A stretch of DNA of 64,000 nt from Georgenia yuyongxinii (GCF_006352065.1 NZ_CP040915.1:3472001-3536000), one strand, 5' to 3'. Positions 46,476 through 55,247 are shown, numbered from the stretch's first letter. Numbers and translations are program-made. Notes: generated by a model not told the origin, from the sequence alone.

Positions 46476-46847
46476 TCAGCCCGGGAAGTCCGCGGTGCGC
46501 CGCACGGTGACGGTGTCCACGCTGAAGGAGGGGATGCCGATGGGGATGCGCGCCTCCACGCTGACGCAGTGCCCCGCGCAGTCGGCGACGGCGGCCGCAC
46601 CGGTGTCGATGCGCTCGACGGTGATCCAGTCGGGGACCTGGTCGTGCACCGCCTGGTCGACGGACCGCTGGCCGGTCATCTGCGCGCGCGCGCCGTCGCG
46701 GGCGGCCTGCTGGACGGCGGAGACGGTGGTCACTGCCAGCATGCCCTGGACGACGACGAGGGTGATCAGCACGAGGATGGGCACGACCCCGACGAGCTCC
46801 ACGCTCAGGGCGCCGCGCTCCCGGCCCGCCTGGCGGAGCCGCCTCAT
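46476..46847 (-). CDS. tadE: TadE-like minor pilin
   Basis: A 123-residue pseudopilin: basic start, RERGALSVELVGVVPILVLI (G followed by ALSVE, Glu at +5), one membrane helix, then SAVQQAARDGARAQMTGQRS, the alpha-helical part typical of TadE. Two Cys (DCAGHC) near residues 93-97 may form a disulfide outside. Start ATG 46847 overlaps the fusion gene's stop (ATGA). A longer open frame upstream is a shadow. Confidence 0.87.
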   Translation of the reverse strand: MRRLRQAGRERGALSVELVGVVPILVLITLVVVQGMLAVTTVSAVQQAARDGARAQMTGQRSVDQAVHDQVPDWITVERIDTGAAAVADCAGHCVSVEARIPIGIPSFSVDTVTVRRTADFPG

Positions 46848-48403
46848 CGGCCCTCCCACAAGATCTCCGCGGTGGCGCGGGTGTCGGGCAGGGTCAGCGG
46901 CGAGGGGGTGCGCAGCGTGACGGTGACCTTGTCCGCCGTCGGGTCGGAGACGGTGCCGCCCGAGCGCCAGGCGGCGGGGACTCGGTCCATGACCTCGGTG
47001 TAGACATCCTCGGCCGGCATGCCGCGGCCGAAGGCACGCGCAGCCTCCTGGGCGGCGTTGCCGGCGTAGATGTGGGTGACGCCCCACACGATCAGCTGGA
47101 TGCACACCAGGAGCACGAGCGTGGCGAGCGCGAGGACGACCGGGGTCTCCACCGCGATCTGCCCGGACTCACCGGCCGGCTGACGCAGCCGCGGGACCCG
47201 CCGAGCGGGCTCGCGGCGTCGGCGCACGCGCGTCTCGCGCTGCGGCGCCTGTTCGGCGGTCGGTGGCGGGGGCGGCGCGAGGGATGCCTTCACGGCCTGC
47301 ATGGGCTTCGCCAGCTCGGGCAGCCGGGCGTCGAGGGCGGTCGCGGTGTTCAGCGCGGCTTCCAGGGACTGCCCGGCGCGCGGGATGCTGGCCGCGACCG
47401 GGATTCCGGAGAGCTTGGGCGCCATCGCGGGCTGGATCTCCGCGGACCGGTCGGTCATGTTGAGCAGGAGCCGCAACGGTGCCGAGCCGCGCACCTCCAG
47501 CCGGTCCAGGGCCTCCGAGAGACGACGGGCGCCCCGCAGCGCGGGCACGTCCGGGGTGGTCACCACGAGGATCTCGTTCGCGGACTCCAGCCCCATGGCC
47601 GTGACATCGTCGAGGCGCGACCCGCAGTCGATGACCACGCGCTCGTACTGGTAGCGCAGCGCCTGGACGATCTGACGCGTCGCCGCCTCGGACATCTCCT
47701 CCCCGTGCTCGCCCTCGTTGGGCGCCGGGATGAGGCTGATGCGGTGGGGCAGGGAGTAGGTGACCTCGCCGAGGGCCCGGCCGGTCAGCTCGTCCGCGAC
47801 CTCGACCAGGTCCACCACGCTGCGGCGCACCGAAACACCGGCGTAGGAGGCGAGGTCGCCGCCGCGCACGTCGAGGTCCACCAGGCAGGTGGTGTGCTCG
47901 GCGGCCAGCTCCTTCGCGAGCAGCAGCGCGAGCAGGGAGGTGCCCACCCCGCCCTTGGCCCCGACGAGGGCGATGACCTCACCCGCGGCACCCTGGTTGC
48001 CGCTGGAGTCGTCGATCTGGCGCCGCACCGACCGCGACCAGGTGGCCGCGGACTCGATGCGCGTGACGAACTGCTCCAGCGACGGCGGCATGGCCAGGAT
48101 CGAGCGCGCGCCGACATCCATCGCGGTGGCCAGCGCCTCGGGCGTCGCTTGCTGGACGAGGACCAGGGTGGCGATCAGCGGGTGGTCCAGACCGACCTCA
48201 CGGGCGGTCTCGAACCCCAGACCGCCATCGAGGCGCTCGTCCACGAGCACCACGTCCGGCGAGGACAGGGCGAGCTCGTGGCGCAGCTGCGCGACCGAGC
48301 CGACGACGGCCTGCGCCAACACGCTCTCCGCCTCGGCCAGGGTGGCCCGGACCTGCTCGACCGTTCGGGCGTCGTCCGAGACGACGAGCACGTTGAACGT
48401 CAT
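46844..48403 (-). CDS. TadZ/CpaE-like ATPase fused to a TadE-like pilin domain
   Basis: A 519-residue two-part protein. Residues 1-125 resemble a receiver domain (VLVVSDD, DVVLVDE); 140-345 form a MinD/CpaE-type ATPase with VGAKGGVGTSLLALLLAKEL (Walker A with K150 but Thr at the second Lys place), LVDLDVRGGDLA and VVIDCGSRLDD. After a Pro/Arg-rich linker (380-410) comes AGESGQIAVETPVVLALATL, a prepilin-like motif with Glu+5 and one membrane helix, then HIYAGNAAQEAARAF and about 65 outer residues, a complete TadE domain. The frame is open throughout. TadZ places the pilus machine in the cell; TadE is a pseudopilin. Cleavage at G414 would separate the two. Confidence 0.85.
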   Translation of the reverse strand: MTFNVLVVSDDARTVEQVRATLAEAESVLAQAVVGSVAQLRHELALSSPDVVLVDERLDGGLGFETAREVGLDHPLIATLVLVQQATPEALATAMDVGARSILAMPPSLEQFVTRIESAATWSRSVRRQIDDSSGNQGAAGEVIALVGAKGGVGTSLLALLLAKELAAEHTTCLVDLDVRGGDLASYAGVSVRRSVVDLVEVADELTGRALGEVTYSLPHRISLIPAPNEGEHGEEMSEAATRQIVQALRYQYERVVIDCGSRLDDVTAMGLESANEILVVTTPDVPALRGARRLSEALDRLEVRGSAPLRLLLNMTDRSAEIQPAMAPKLSGIPVAASIPRAGQSLEAALNTATALDARLPELAKPMQAVKASLAPPPPPTAEQAPQRETRVRRRREPARRVPRLRQPAGESGQIAVETPVVLALATLVLLVCIQLIVWGVTHIYAGNAAQEAARAFGRGMPAEDVYTEVMDRVPAAWRSGGTVSDPTADKVTVTLRTPSPLTLPDTRATAEILWEGR

Positions 48404-49113
48404 GGCGCCACCACCTGTGGGATCTGTTCGTACACGCGTTGCTCGGCCGGTACGTCGGTCTCGTCCCCGAGCCCGCGCAGCGCGAGCCGGAGCTTGACGG
48501 CGAAGCTTTCCGCGTAGGCCACGCGGAGGGCGTCGTTCGTGCTGAGTGCGAAAGTCACGGGCACGCCCTGCGAGTCGGTGAAACCGCCCTGGGGGTTCTC
48601 CTCCTCCACGGCCTGGGGCAGGCCGACCTCGATCACGAGGGCGTTGCTCACCCAGACCTCGGCACGCTGGGCGTCGGTGACCGGGTCGACGGTGGTCGCC
48701 AGGAGGTCCACCCGGTCGCCCGGGCCGACCTTGCCGGCGACGCCGGTCTCGGCGTCGACCATGATGGCGACCTCGCGGTAGCCGGGCTGCAGACCGGGCG
48801 CCTCGCGGAGCATGCCGTCCTGGACGAGCGCACCGGCCCGATAAGTGCCGGCCGAGACCAGGCCGGCCACCTGCTCGGGCTCGGTGAGCGCACCCTCTGG
48901 GACCCAGCGAGCAGGCCGCTCGACCACCTCGATCATGTCCTGCGTCACCGGTTCAAGCTCTTCGACGTCCCGGCTCAGGGTCACCACCGGGACGAGGTTG
49001 CCCACCTGGGAGGCCACCGACGACACGTACGCGGAGACCGCGAAGAAGACGATGACGGCGCCGATTCCGGTGGCCAGCAGGAGGAGCACGCCGCGGCGCT
49101 GCCGCGGGTTCAT
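48400..49113 (-). CDS. cpaB: CpaB/RcpC-like SAF-domain pilus protein
   Basis: A 237-residue protein with an N-terminal membrane helix (GVLLLLATGIGAVIVFFAVS), then an SAF domain (VVTLSRDVEELEPVTQDM, GTYRAGALVQDGML) and the CpaB/RcpC part with VGPGDRVDLLATT. In other Tad systems this protein works at the periplasmic side; here it would face the wall. It overlaps its neighbours on both sides by 4 nt (ATGA). Confidence 0.85.
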   Translation of the reverse strand: MNPRQRRGVLLLLATGIGAVIVFFAVSAYVSSVASQVGNLVPVVTLSRDVEELEPVTQDMIEVVERPARWVPEGALTEPEQVAGLVSAGTYRAGALVQDGMLREAPGLQPGYREVAIMVDAETGVAGKVGPGDRVDLLATTVDPVTDAQRAEVWVSNALVIEVGLPQAVEEENPQGGFTDSQGVPVTFALSTNDALRVAYAESFAVKLRLALRGLGDETDVPAEQRVYEQIPQVVAP

Positions 49114-49916
49114 CGTGCGCCCCCGGAATTCACGGTCACGGCGGTCTCCGAACGGTCGGCGGCCCCGGCAGTGACGTCGTCGCCGCCGGTGTTGCCGCAG
49201 AAGATGCAGCGCGGTCCGGTCGCGGGCCGGTCACACATCGGGCACGGCCGGGCCGGGAGCGCGGCGAGGATCTCGCGCGCGACGACGTCAGGCGTCCGGT
49301 CGAGCCAGCTGGCCTCCGCCCACTCGCGGGCGCGCCAGGCGGGGGCCTGGGGACGCGCCGGAAGGGTGAGGTCGGGGTCGCGGGCCGGCTCGAGCGTGAC
49401 CGTGAGGCGGCGGCGCTCCGGCGAGGCATCCCAGACGACGACGTCGGCAGGGGCGACCGGCCAGACCACAGACCGGGTCTCGCGGACCTCACCGGCGGTG
49501 ATGTCCACGTCGAACGCGGTCGACGGGAGCCAGCCGCGCACGTGCTGGCGCAGCGTCGGAGCCGGGTTGCCCAGGCGGCTGACCGAGGAGAGGGCGAGCC
49601 GCGTGCGGACGCGGCCGGCGGCGCGGGCCGCGACGGCCGGAGCGCTGGCGTAGCGCGCGAGGGGAAGCGCGAGAAGGCAAGACGCCACGAGGATGCGAGC
49701 AGTGCGGTGACCGCTCAGCACGACCAGCCCCACATCGCCCCGGGCCATCGCCGTGCGCGCCATGCGGGAGGTGCGCTCCGTCTCGCCGGGGCCGGAAATC
49801 ACCAGCACGTCCCCGCCGCGCGAGCGGTCGAGAACATCGGCCGCCTCCTCTGCGTCGGAGACTGCGACGACGCCGTCACCGCCCGGCAGCTCGCCGAATC
49901 CGACGAGTACCCTCAT
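49110..49916 (-). CDS. Zinc-ribbon protein of unknown function, first gene of the Tad operon
   Basis: A 268-residue protein I do not recognise. From ATG 49916 (MRVLVGFGELPGGDGVVAVS) it starts with an alpha/beta-like stretch containing VLVISGPGETERTSRMA, a possible nucleotide- or phosphate-binding fold, then a central hydrophobic patch (RILVASCLLALPLARY) and, near the end, CPMCDRPATGPRCIFCG, a zinc-ribbon with two CxxC pairs. It overlaps cpaB by 4 nt and is the most upstream gene of the operon; a 63-bp divergent gap separates it from the DUF192 gene and must hold the operon promoter. GGGGGAG lies close before the ATG. Confidence 0.75.
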   Translation of the reverse strand: MRVLVGFGELPGGDGVVAVSDAEEAADVLDRSRGGDVLVISGPGETERTSRMARTAMARGDVGLVVLSGHRTARILVASCLLALPLARYASAPAVAARAAGRVRTRLALSSVSRLGNPAPTLRQHVRGWLPSTAFDVDITAGEVRETRSVVWPVAPADVVVWDASPERRRLTVTLEPARDPDLTLPARPQAPAWRAREWAEASWLDRTPDVVAREILAALPARPCPMCDRPATGPRCIFCGNTGGDDVTAGAADRSETAVTVNSGGAR

Positions 49917-49979
49917 AAACTCCCCCTGTCCCCCGTTGCCACGAACCTGCGGGCGCGCCAAAAGATCGGAAGAAACCTC

Positions 49980-50345
49980 ATGACAGCCGCCGCGCCGGTG
50001 TGGGCAAACCGGAACGAAGTCTACCGATTGGCTGTTAACGGGCAAATGGTGACCAATTTGTGGGTGGCCCGCAACCGGGCGGAACGGCGCCAGGGACTGC
50101 TCGGGACCGACCACCTGGACGGCGCACTGTTGATCGAGCGGTGCTCCTCGGTGCACACCGTCGGCATGCGCTACGCCATCGACGTGGCGTTCGTCGGTGC
50201 CGCGGGGCGGGTCCGCGATGTCGTCACCATGGTGCCCGGCCGGGTGGGCCTGCCGCGTCCGCTGGCGCGCGCGGTCGTCGAGGCACCGGCCGGAGAGCTG
50301 CGGCGCCTGGGGGTGCGGCCGGGGACGGTTCTCGCTGCCCTATAA
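49980..50345 (+). CDS. DUF192 family protein
   Basis: A 121-residue protein of the DUF192 family: LAVNGQMVTNLWVARNRAER, QGLLGTDHLDGALLIERCSS, VHTVGMRYAIDVAFVGAAG and VPGRVGLPRPLARAVVEAPA match the family core. The family's function is not well defined. The ATG at 49980 (MTAAAPVWANRNE) is chosen for GGAAG 8 nt upstream; a much longer open frame is the shadow of the opposite gene. Divergent from the Tad operon with a shared 63-bp gap. The first 80 bases are AT-richer than their surroundings. Confidence 0.82.
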   Translation: MTAAAPVWANRNEVYRLAVNGQMVTNLWVARNRAERRQGLLGTDHLDGALLIERCSSVHTVGMRYAIDVAFVGAAGRVRDVVTMVPGRVGLPRPLARAVVEAPAGELRRLGVRPGTVLAAL

Positions 50346-50380
50346 CCCCGCCAGGGTGGCGACGGCGCGACGGTGGCAGC

Positions 50381-50421
50381 GGGCACGGGCACGGGCACGG
50401 GCACGGGCACGGGCACGGGCA
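50381..50421. repeat. GGGCAC hexanucleotide repeat
   Basis: Nearly seven copies of GGGCAC run head to tail between the DUF192 and DUF3592-like genes, in the leader of the latter. Non-coding; such tracts can vary in length by slippage. Confidence 0.95.
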
Positions 50422-50505
50422 GTCGATCGTCGCAGCGTGTGGTTAGGGTGACCCGGTCGATCGACGTGCCGACACCGGCACCGAACCGGAGGGACGCGCG
50501 AGCGC

Positions 50506-50937
50506 ATGGCGGCACTGGTCATCTTCTTGTTCCTGGCGGGTCTTGCCCTCGTGGCGGGCGGCATCATCCTGCTGGTGCGCCGTGGCGCCGGCGCGGGCTC
50601 GTCCGGCCCGCGCGTGCCGGTCCCGGCGACCGTCGTCCGGCAGGTCGGTCTGCGTCAGCCGCCCGTGCTGGAGGTCGACTACCCGGGGCCGGACGGCCGC
50701 CCGTTGCGCGGGCGCGTGAGCGTCCCGATGAGCGCGGCCGGCTTCGGGCAGGCGCTGCTCACAGGCGGTTCGCCCACCACGGTGTGGGTCGATCCCCGCC
50801 GGCCCGAGGACATCTCGCTGCAGCAGTCCGGCCGGTCCGGCTCGGGACGGGCGCTCGGCGGCGCGCTGATGCTGTTCTTCGGTCTCGGCGCGCTCTTCTT
50901 CGGCGCCATGTTCTCGTTCCTGCTCCCGTTCGGGTGA
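50506..50937 (+). CDS. DUF3592-like two-helix membrane protein
   Basis: A 143-residue protein with a membrane helix at each end (ALVIFLFLAGLALVAGGIIL; LMLFFGLGALFFGAMFSFL) and a small domain between that resembles DUF3592: VPATVVRQVGLRQPPVLEVD, GRPLRGRVSVP and TTVWVDPRRPEDI. Function unknown. It starts at ATG 50506 and is followed by a strong two-way hairpin shared with rplA on the opposite strand. Confidence 0.75.
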   Translation: MAALVIFLFLAGLALVAGGIILLVRRGAGAGSSGPRVPVPATVVRQVGLRQPPVLEVDYPGPDGRPLRGRVSVPMSAAGFGQALLTGGSPTTVWVDPRRPEDISLQQSGRSGSGRALGGALMLFFGLGALFFGAMFSFLLPFG

Positions 50938-50982
50938 CTGCGCCCACGCCGTCGGGTGGCATCTCGACGTCGTGACAGAGAA

Positions 50983-51024
50983 ACGCCCGGCCCGGCACTC
51001 CCCGAGGAGTGCCGGGCCGGGCGT
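50983..51024. terminator. Bidirectional terminator hairpin
   Basis: A perfect 19-bp stem (ACGCCCGGCCCGGCACTCC and its complement, 4-nt loop) lies between the converging DUF3592-like gene and rplA, preceded by GAGAAACG. Likely ends both transcripts. Confidence 0.85.
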
Positions 51025-51038
51025 CGATCAGGCCTAGA

Positions 51039-51755
51039 TCAGGACGCGTCCTCGCTGACGAGGTTGCGCGTCTTGGTGGCGTCCAGCGGGATGCCGGGGC
51101 CCATGGTCGTGCTCATCGTGGCCTTGGTGATGTAGCGGCCCTTGGAGCTGGCCGGCTTGAGGCGGAGGATCTCCTCCTGCGCAGCGGCGTAGTTGTCCAC
51201 GAGCTGCTTCTCGTCGAAGCTGGCCTTGCCGATGATGAAGTGCAGGTTCGAGTGCTTGTCCACGCGGAACTCGATGCGGCCGCCCTTGATGTCGGACACG
51301 GCCTTGGCCACGTCCATCGTCACGGTGCCGGTCTTCGGGTTCGGCATGAGGCCACGCGGGCCGAGCACGCGGCCGAGCCGGCCGACCTTGCCCATGAGGT
51401 CGGGGGTGGCCACCGCGGCGTCGAAGTCGACGTATCCGGCCGCGACCTTCTCGATCAGCTCGTCGCCACCGACCTCGTCGGCCCCGGCCTCGATGGCCTG
51501 GTTCGCCCGGTCACCGACGGCGAAGACCAGGACCCGAGCGGTCTTGCCGGTGCCGTGCGGCAGGTTGACGGTGCCGCGCACCATCTGGTCTGCCTTGCGG
51601 GGATCGACGCCGAGGCGGAAGACGACCTCGACGGTGGAGTCGAACTTGGTGGTGGCGGTCTCCTTCGCCAGGCGCACGGCCTGGAGCGGAGCGTAGAGCT
51701 CGCCGTCGTGGATCTTCTCGGAAACCTTGCGGTACGTCTTGCTGCGCGTTGCCAT
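51039..51755 (-). CDS. rplA: Large ribosomal subunit protein L1
   Basis: L1 forms the mobile stalk at the E site and, in some bacteria, represses the rplK-rplA mRNA. The 238-residue product starts [20 protein letters not shown] and has [20 protein letters not shown] and [16 protein letters not shown]. Its ATG (51755) is 86 bp after rplK. It is the last gene before the pilus island; the usual neighbours rplJ-rplL lie beyond that island. Confidence 0.97.
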   Translation of the reverse strand: MATRSKTYRKVSEKIHDGELYAPLQAVRLAKETATTKFDSTVEVVFRLGVDPRKADQMVRGTVNLPHGTGKTARVLVFAVGDRANQAIEAGADEVGGDELIEKVAAGYVDFDAAVATPDLMGKVGRLGRVLGPRGLMPNPKTGTVTMDVAKAVSDIKGGRIEFRVDKHSNLHFIIGKASFDEKQLVDNYAAAQEEILRLKPASSKGRYITKATMSTTMGPGIPLDATKTRNLVSEDAS

Positions 51756-51841
51756 CTGCTTCTCCTGGATGCAGTCGTGGTCTGCGGGTCCGCGCGGACC
51801 CTGCCACTGCACGCCCGAGGGCGCGCTTACGGATGTGTCGG

Positions 51842-52273
51842 TCAGCCCTCGACCGTGATGCCCATGGAGCGGGCGGTGCCGGCGATGATCTTCTCGGCGG
51901 CGTCGATGTCGTTGGCGTTGAGGTCTTCCTGCTTGGTGCGGGCGATCTCCTGGACCTGCTCACGGGTGATCTTGGCGACCTTGACCGTGTGCGGGGTGGC
52001 GGAGCCCTTGGCCACACCGGCGGCCTTCTTGATCATCTCGGCGGCCGGCGGGGTCTTCGTGACGAAGGTGAAGGAACGGTCTTCGTAGACCGTGATCTCC
52101 ACCGGGATCACGTTGCCACGCTGCGACTCGGTGGCCGCGTTGTAGGCCTTGCAGAACTCCATGATGTTGACGCCGTGCTGACCCAGCGCGGGGCCGATCG
52201 GCGGCGCGGGGGTTGCTGCGCCGGCCTGGATCTGGAGCTTGATCAGGCCTGCAACCTTCTTCTTGGGGGGCAT
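51842..52273 (-). CDS. rplK: Large ribosomal subunit protein L11
   Basis: L11 forms the base of the stalk with 23S rRNA, the site of thiostrepton-type antibiotics and of stringent response signalling. The 143 residues read [40 protein letters not shown] (with the drug-contact prolines) and a C-terminal [16 protein letters not shown]. It lies 66 bp after nusG. Confidence 0.97.
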
Positions 52274-52339
52274 GTTCGGGTCCTTACGGTTCTTCCTCGT
52301 GTCCTGCCGGAACGGGCGTCCGGCGGTGCTGCCGTCTCG

Positions 52340-53209
52340 CTAGATCTTGGCGACCTGCGAGAACGACAGCTCGACCGGCGTCTCCCGGCCGAAGATCGTG
52401 ACCAGCACCTTGAGCTTTTGGCTCTCGGGCGTGATCTCGGAGATGGTGGCGGGCAGGGTCTCGAACGGACCGTCGGTGACGGTGACGGACTCACCCACGA
52501 TGAAGTCGACCTTGATGGGGGTCGCAGCGGCGGCACCGCCGGCACCCTTGGAGGGCGCCGTCGCGGACTTCGCCTGGATGGCGGGGGCCAGCATGGAGAA
52601 GACCTCGTCCTCGGTCAGCGGGACGGGCTGGTGCGTGTTGCCGACGAAGCCGGTCACGCCGGGGGTGTGCCGCACAGCACCCCACGACTCGTCGGTCAGG
52701 TCCATGCGCACCAGGGTGTAGCCAGGGATGCGCACGCGGTTGACGAGCTTGCGCTGGGCGTTCTTGATCTCCACGACCTCTTCCATGGGGACTTCCACCT
52801 GGTAGATGTAGTCCTCCATGTTCAGGCTCTGGATGCGGTTCTCCAGGTTGGCCTTCACGCGCTTCTCGTAGCCCGCGTAGGTGTGCACGACGTACCAGTC
52901 GCCCGGCAGCAGGCGCAGCTCCTTGCGGAATGCCTCGGCGGGGTCGAGCTCCTCTTCCTCCTCGGGCTCGACCTCGGCCTCGTCGGCCGGCTCGGCGCCC
53001 TCAACCTCGTCGGTCGGCCCGGCGTCCTCGTCGGCGTCGACCTCGTCGGTCGGCCCGGCGTCCTCGGCGTCGTCGGCCGTGGCGGCATCCTGCTCGTCCC
53101 CGGCCTCGGCGAGGTCGGCAGCGGGCGCGTCGACGACGACGTCGTCCGCCGGCTGTCCGGGCTCGGCCGACGCCTCGTCGAGGTCCGTAGGCTCGAGGTT
53201 CTCAGACAC
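52340..53209 (-). CDS. nusG: Transcription termination/antitermination protein NusG
   Basis: NusG binds RNA polymerase (NGN domain) and Rho or S10 (KOW domain). The 289-residue protein has a long acidic N-terminal extension (about residues 1-95), then [20 protein letters not shown] and [20 protein letters not shown] of the NGN domain and [20 protein letters not shown] of the KOW motif. Within the extension a tandem duplication is visible ([20 protein letters not shown]). Acidic extensions are common in actinobacterial NusG. It lies 76 bp after secE. Confidence 0.96.
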   Translation of the reverse strand: MSENLEPTDLDEASAEPGQPADDVVVDAPAADLAEAGDEQDAATADDAEDAGPTDEVDADEDAGPTDEVEGAEPADEAEVEPEEEEELDPAEAFRKELRLLPGDWYVVHTYAGYEKRVKANLENRIQSLNMEDYIYQVEVPMEEVVEIKNAQRKLVNRVRIPGYTLVRMDLTDESWGAVRHTPGVTGFVGNTHQPVPLTEDEVFSMLAPAIQAKSATAPSKGAGGAAAATPIKVDFIVGESVTVTDGPFETLPATISEITPESQKLKVLVTIFGRETPVELSFSQVAKI

Positions 53210-53285
53210 GTGCGACCTGCTTTCTGATCGATTGGGACTTCTGGCGGGTCAGCCAGCTAGGGGCGGGCGGACGGCGTCATGCGGC

Positions 53286-53555
53286 TCAGCCGAAGACCCA
53301 GAGCACGAGCTGCCCGAACCCCAGGTCGAGCAGGCCGACGATCACCCCGATCGCGAGCACGAATGCCAGCACGACCACGAAGTACGTCATCAGCTCGCTG
53401 CGCGTGGGTCGCACGACCTTCTTGAGCTCGGCGATGACCTGCCGGAAGAACAGGACGATACGGCCGAAGAACCCGCGCTTCTTGACGTCCTTCTCCTCGG
53501 ACGCGCTGCGGGCGCGCTCGGGCCGCCCCGAGGTCGCGCTTGCAGACTCGCTCAC
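53286..53555 (-). CDS. secE: Protein translocase subunit SecE
   Basis: SecE clamps the SecY pore. The 89-residue protein has a charged N-terminal part, then the amphipathic helix VKKRGFFGRIVLFFRQVIAE, the signature LKKVVRPTRSELMTYFVVVL and one membrane helix (VVLAFVLAIGVIVGLLDLGF). It is the single-helix form normal in this phylum and lies between tRNA-Trp and nusG. Confidence 0.96.
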   Translation of the reverse strand: MSESASATSGRPERARSASEEKDVKKRGFFGRIVLFFRQVIAELKKVVRPTRSELMTYFVVVLAFVLAIGVIVGLLDLGFGQLVLWVFG

Positions 53556-53672
53556 AGGTTCTTCCTCACGATTTTCCGCGGGGTCTCATCCCCGCCCATC
53601 TCGGGCAGGTAGGCCCGCCGGGTGGCGGGACCCCTCAGGACACGTGCACCCCTGAACGGGAGCCAGTCCTGG

Positions 53673-53745
53673 CAGGGCAGGAGGGACTCGAACCCACAAC
53701 CGCCGGTTTTGGAGACCGGTGCGCTACCAATTGCGCCACTGCCCT
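53673..53745 (-). tRNA. trpT: tRNA-Trp (anticodon CCA)
   Basis: A 73-nt cloverleaf: acceptor AGGGCAG/CTGCCCT with G discriminator, D arm GGCGCAATTGGTAGCGC, anticodon stem-loop CCGGTCTCCAAAACCGG (loop TCTCCAAAA-type with anticodon CCA) and T arm with GGTTCGAGTCC. CCA is encoded directly after it (53670-53672). The trpT-secE-nusG order is usual. Confidence 0.97.
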
Positions 53746-53824
53746 ATCAGCGATCGACCTTCCCGGGCCGCGCGGCGCCCTCGTGGGCGTGCACCAGCCT
53801 GGCGGACGTCAACCACCGGCGTCG

Positions 53825-53830
53825 AGTGTA
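53825..53830 (-). promoter_or_regulatory. Possible trpT-secE-nusG promoter (-10 box)
   Basis: TACACT on the minus strand, 80 bp upstream of tRNA-Trp, with a weak TCGACC 18 bp upstream as -35. Position fits; sequence match is moderate. Confidence 0.35.
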
Positions 53831-53886
53831 CGGCCTCGCTGCCGTTTTGGTCGAACCCGTCGGCTCGGGAGCCTCATCACACCGGC

Positions 53887-53982
53887 CGACGGCGGAGCGC
53901 ACCTGGCACCGCACGCCTCGACGGCTGAGCGCAGCTGCCACCGCACGTCACGACGGCGGAGCGCATCTGCCCGGCCCACGAC
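53887..53982. repeat. Three 32-bp tandem repeats upstream of the aminotransferase gene
   Basis: Three imperfect units begin at 53887, 53919 and 53951 with an exact 32-bp period, each opening CGACGGC-GAGCGCA. They lie in the 285-bp divergent gap between tRNA-Trp and the aminotransferase. No gene is seen in that gap; the role of the repeats is unknown. Confidence 0.8.
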
Positions 53983-54029
53983 ATGGGCGCCCAGGCGCGG
54001 CCTTCGGTGCCCGTGCCACGATAGTCGCC

Positions 54030-55247
54030 GTGAGCGCACCCACCTCCCCCATGACGAAGCCCCGCGTGTCCGCCCGCCTGGCGGCGATCGCCGAGTCGGC
54101 CACCCTGGCCGTGGACGCCAAGGCCAAGGCCCTCAAGGCGGCCGGCCGCCCGGTGATCGGGTTCGGCGCCGGCGAGCCGGACTTCCCCACCCCCGACTAC
54201 ATCGTCGAGGCGGCCGTCGCCGCCGCGAAGGATCCCGCGAACCACCGGTACACCCCCGCGAAGGGCCTGCCGGCGCTGCGCGAGGCGATCGCTGCTAAGA
54301 CGCTGCGCGACTCCGGGTACGAGGTCTCCCCCGACGACGTGCTGGTCACCAACGGCGGCAAGCAGGCCGTCTACCAGTCCTTCGCCGCCATCCTCGACCC
54401 GGGCGACGAGGTGCTGCTGCCCGCGCCCTACTGGACGACCTACCCCGAGGCCATCCGGCTGGCGGGCGCGACCCCGGTGGAGGTCTTCGCCGGCGCCGAC
54501 CAGGAGTACCTCGTCACCGTCGAGCAGCTCGAGGCCGCCCGGACCGACCGCACCAAGGCGCTGCTGTTCTGCTCGCCGTCGAACCCCACCGGGGCGGTGT
54601 ACTCGGCCGAGCAGACCGAGGCGATCGGCCGTTGGGCACTCGAGCACGGCATCTGGGTGGTCACCGACGAGATCTACGAACACCTGCTGTACGACGGCGC
54701 CGCCTTCACCCCGATCCAGCGGGTGGTCCCCGAGCTGGTCGACACCTCGATCGTGCTCAACGGCGTCGCGAAGACCTACGCGATGACCGGCTGGCGGGTG
54801 GGCTGGATGATCGGCCCCAAGGACGTCATCAAGGCCGCGACCAACCTGCAGTCGCACCTGACCTCCAACGTCGCCAACGTCTCCCAGCGCGCGGCCATCG
54901 CGGCGCTCACCGGTGACCTGTCCGCCGTGGAGTCCATGCGGACGGCGTTCGACCGGCGTCGGCGCACGATGATGGACATGCTGCGTGCGATCGACGGCGT
55001 CGAGCTGCCCACTCCGCGCGGCGCGTTCTACGCCTACCCGTCGGTCGAGGGTGTCCTGGGCCGGACGATCCGCGGTCGCACGCCGATTACCTCCGCCGAG
55101 CTGGCGACCCTGATTCTCGAGGAGGTCGAGGTGGCGGTCGTGCCCGGTGAGGCGTTCGGCCCCAGCGGGTTCCTCCGGCTGAGCTACGCCCTGGGCGACG
55201 ACGACCTCGCCGAGGGTGTCGGGCGCATCCAGGAGCTGCTCGCCTGA
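54030..55247 (+). CDS. PLP-dependent aminotransferase (aspartate aminotransferase family)
   Basis: A 405-residue class I aminotransferase, most like bacterial aspartate aminotransferases of subgroup Ib. Visible marks: [20 protein letters not shown], the PLP-contacting [39 protein letters not shown], the catalytic Lys in [16 protein letters not shown] and the substrate-binding Arg in [17 protein letters not shown]. The GTG at 54030 ([12 protein letters not shown] follows) is used; an ATG 21 bp later is possible. No ribosome site is seen before either, so the mRNA may be leaderless. It ends just before a strong hairpin. Confidence 0.9.
   Translation: MSAPTSPMTKPRVSARLAAIAESATLAVDAKAKALKAAGRPVIGFGAGEPDFPTPDYIVEAAVAAAKDPANHRYTPAKGLPALREAIAAKTLRDSGYEVSPDDVLVTNGGKQAVYQSFAAILDPGDEVLLPAPYWTTYPEAIRLAGATPVEVFAGADQEYLVTVEQLEAARTDRTKALLFCSPSNPTGAVYSAEQTEAIGRWALEHGIWVVTDEIYEHLLYDGAAFTPIQRVVPELVDTSIVLNGVAKTYAMTGWRVGWMIGPKDVIKAATNLQSHLTSNVANVSQRAAIAALTGDLSAVESMRTAFDRRRRTMMDMLRAIDGVELPTPRGAFYAYPSVEGVLGRTIRGRTPITSAELATLILEEVEVAVVPGEAFGPSGFLRLSYALGDDDLAEGVGRIQELLA

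Noticed and set aside
53887-53982. CRISPR-like array
   Set aside because: The repeats are directly tandem with no spacers and no cas genes are near.
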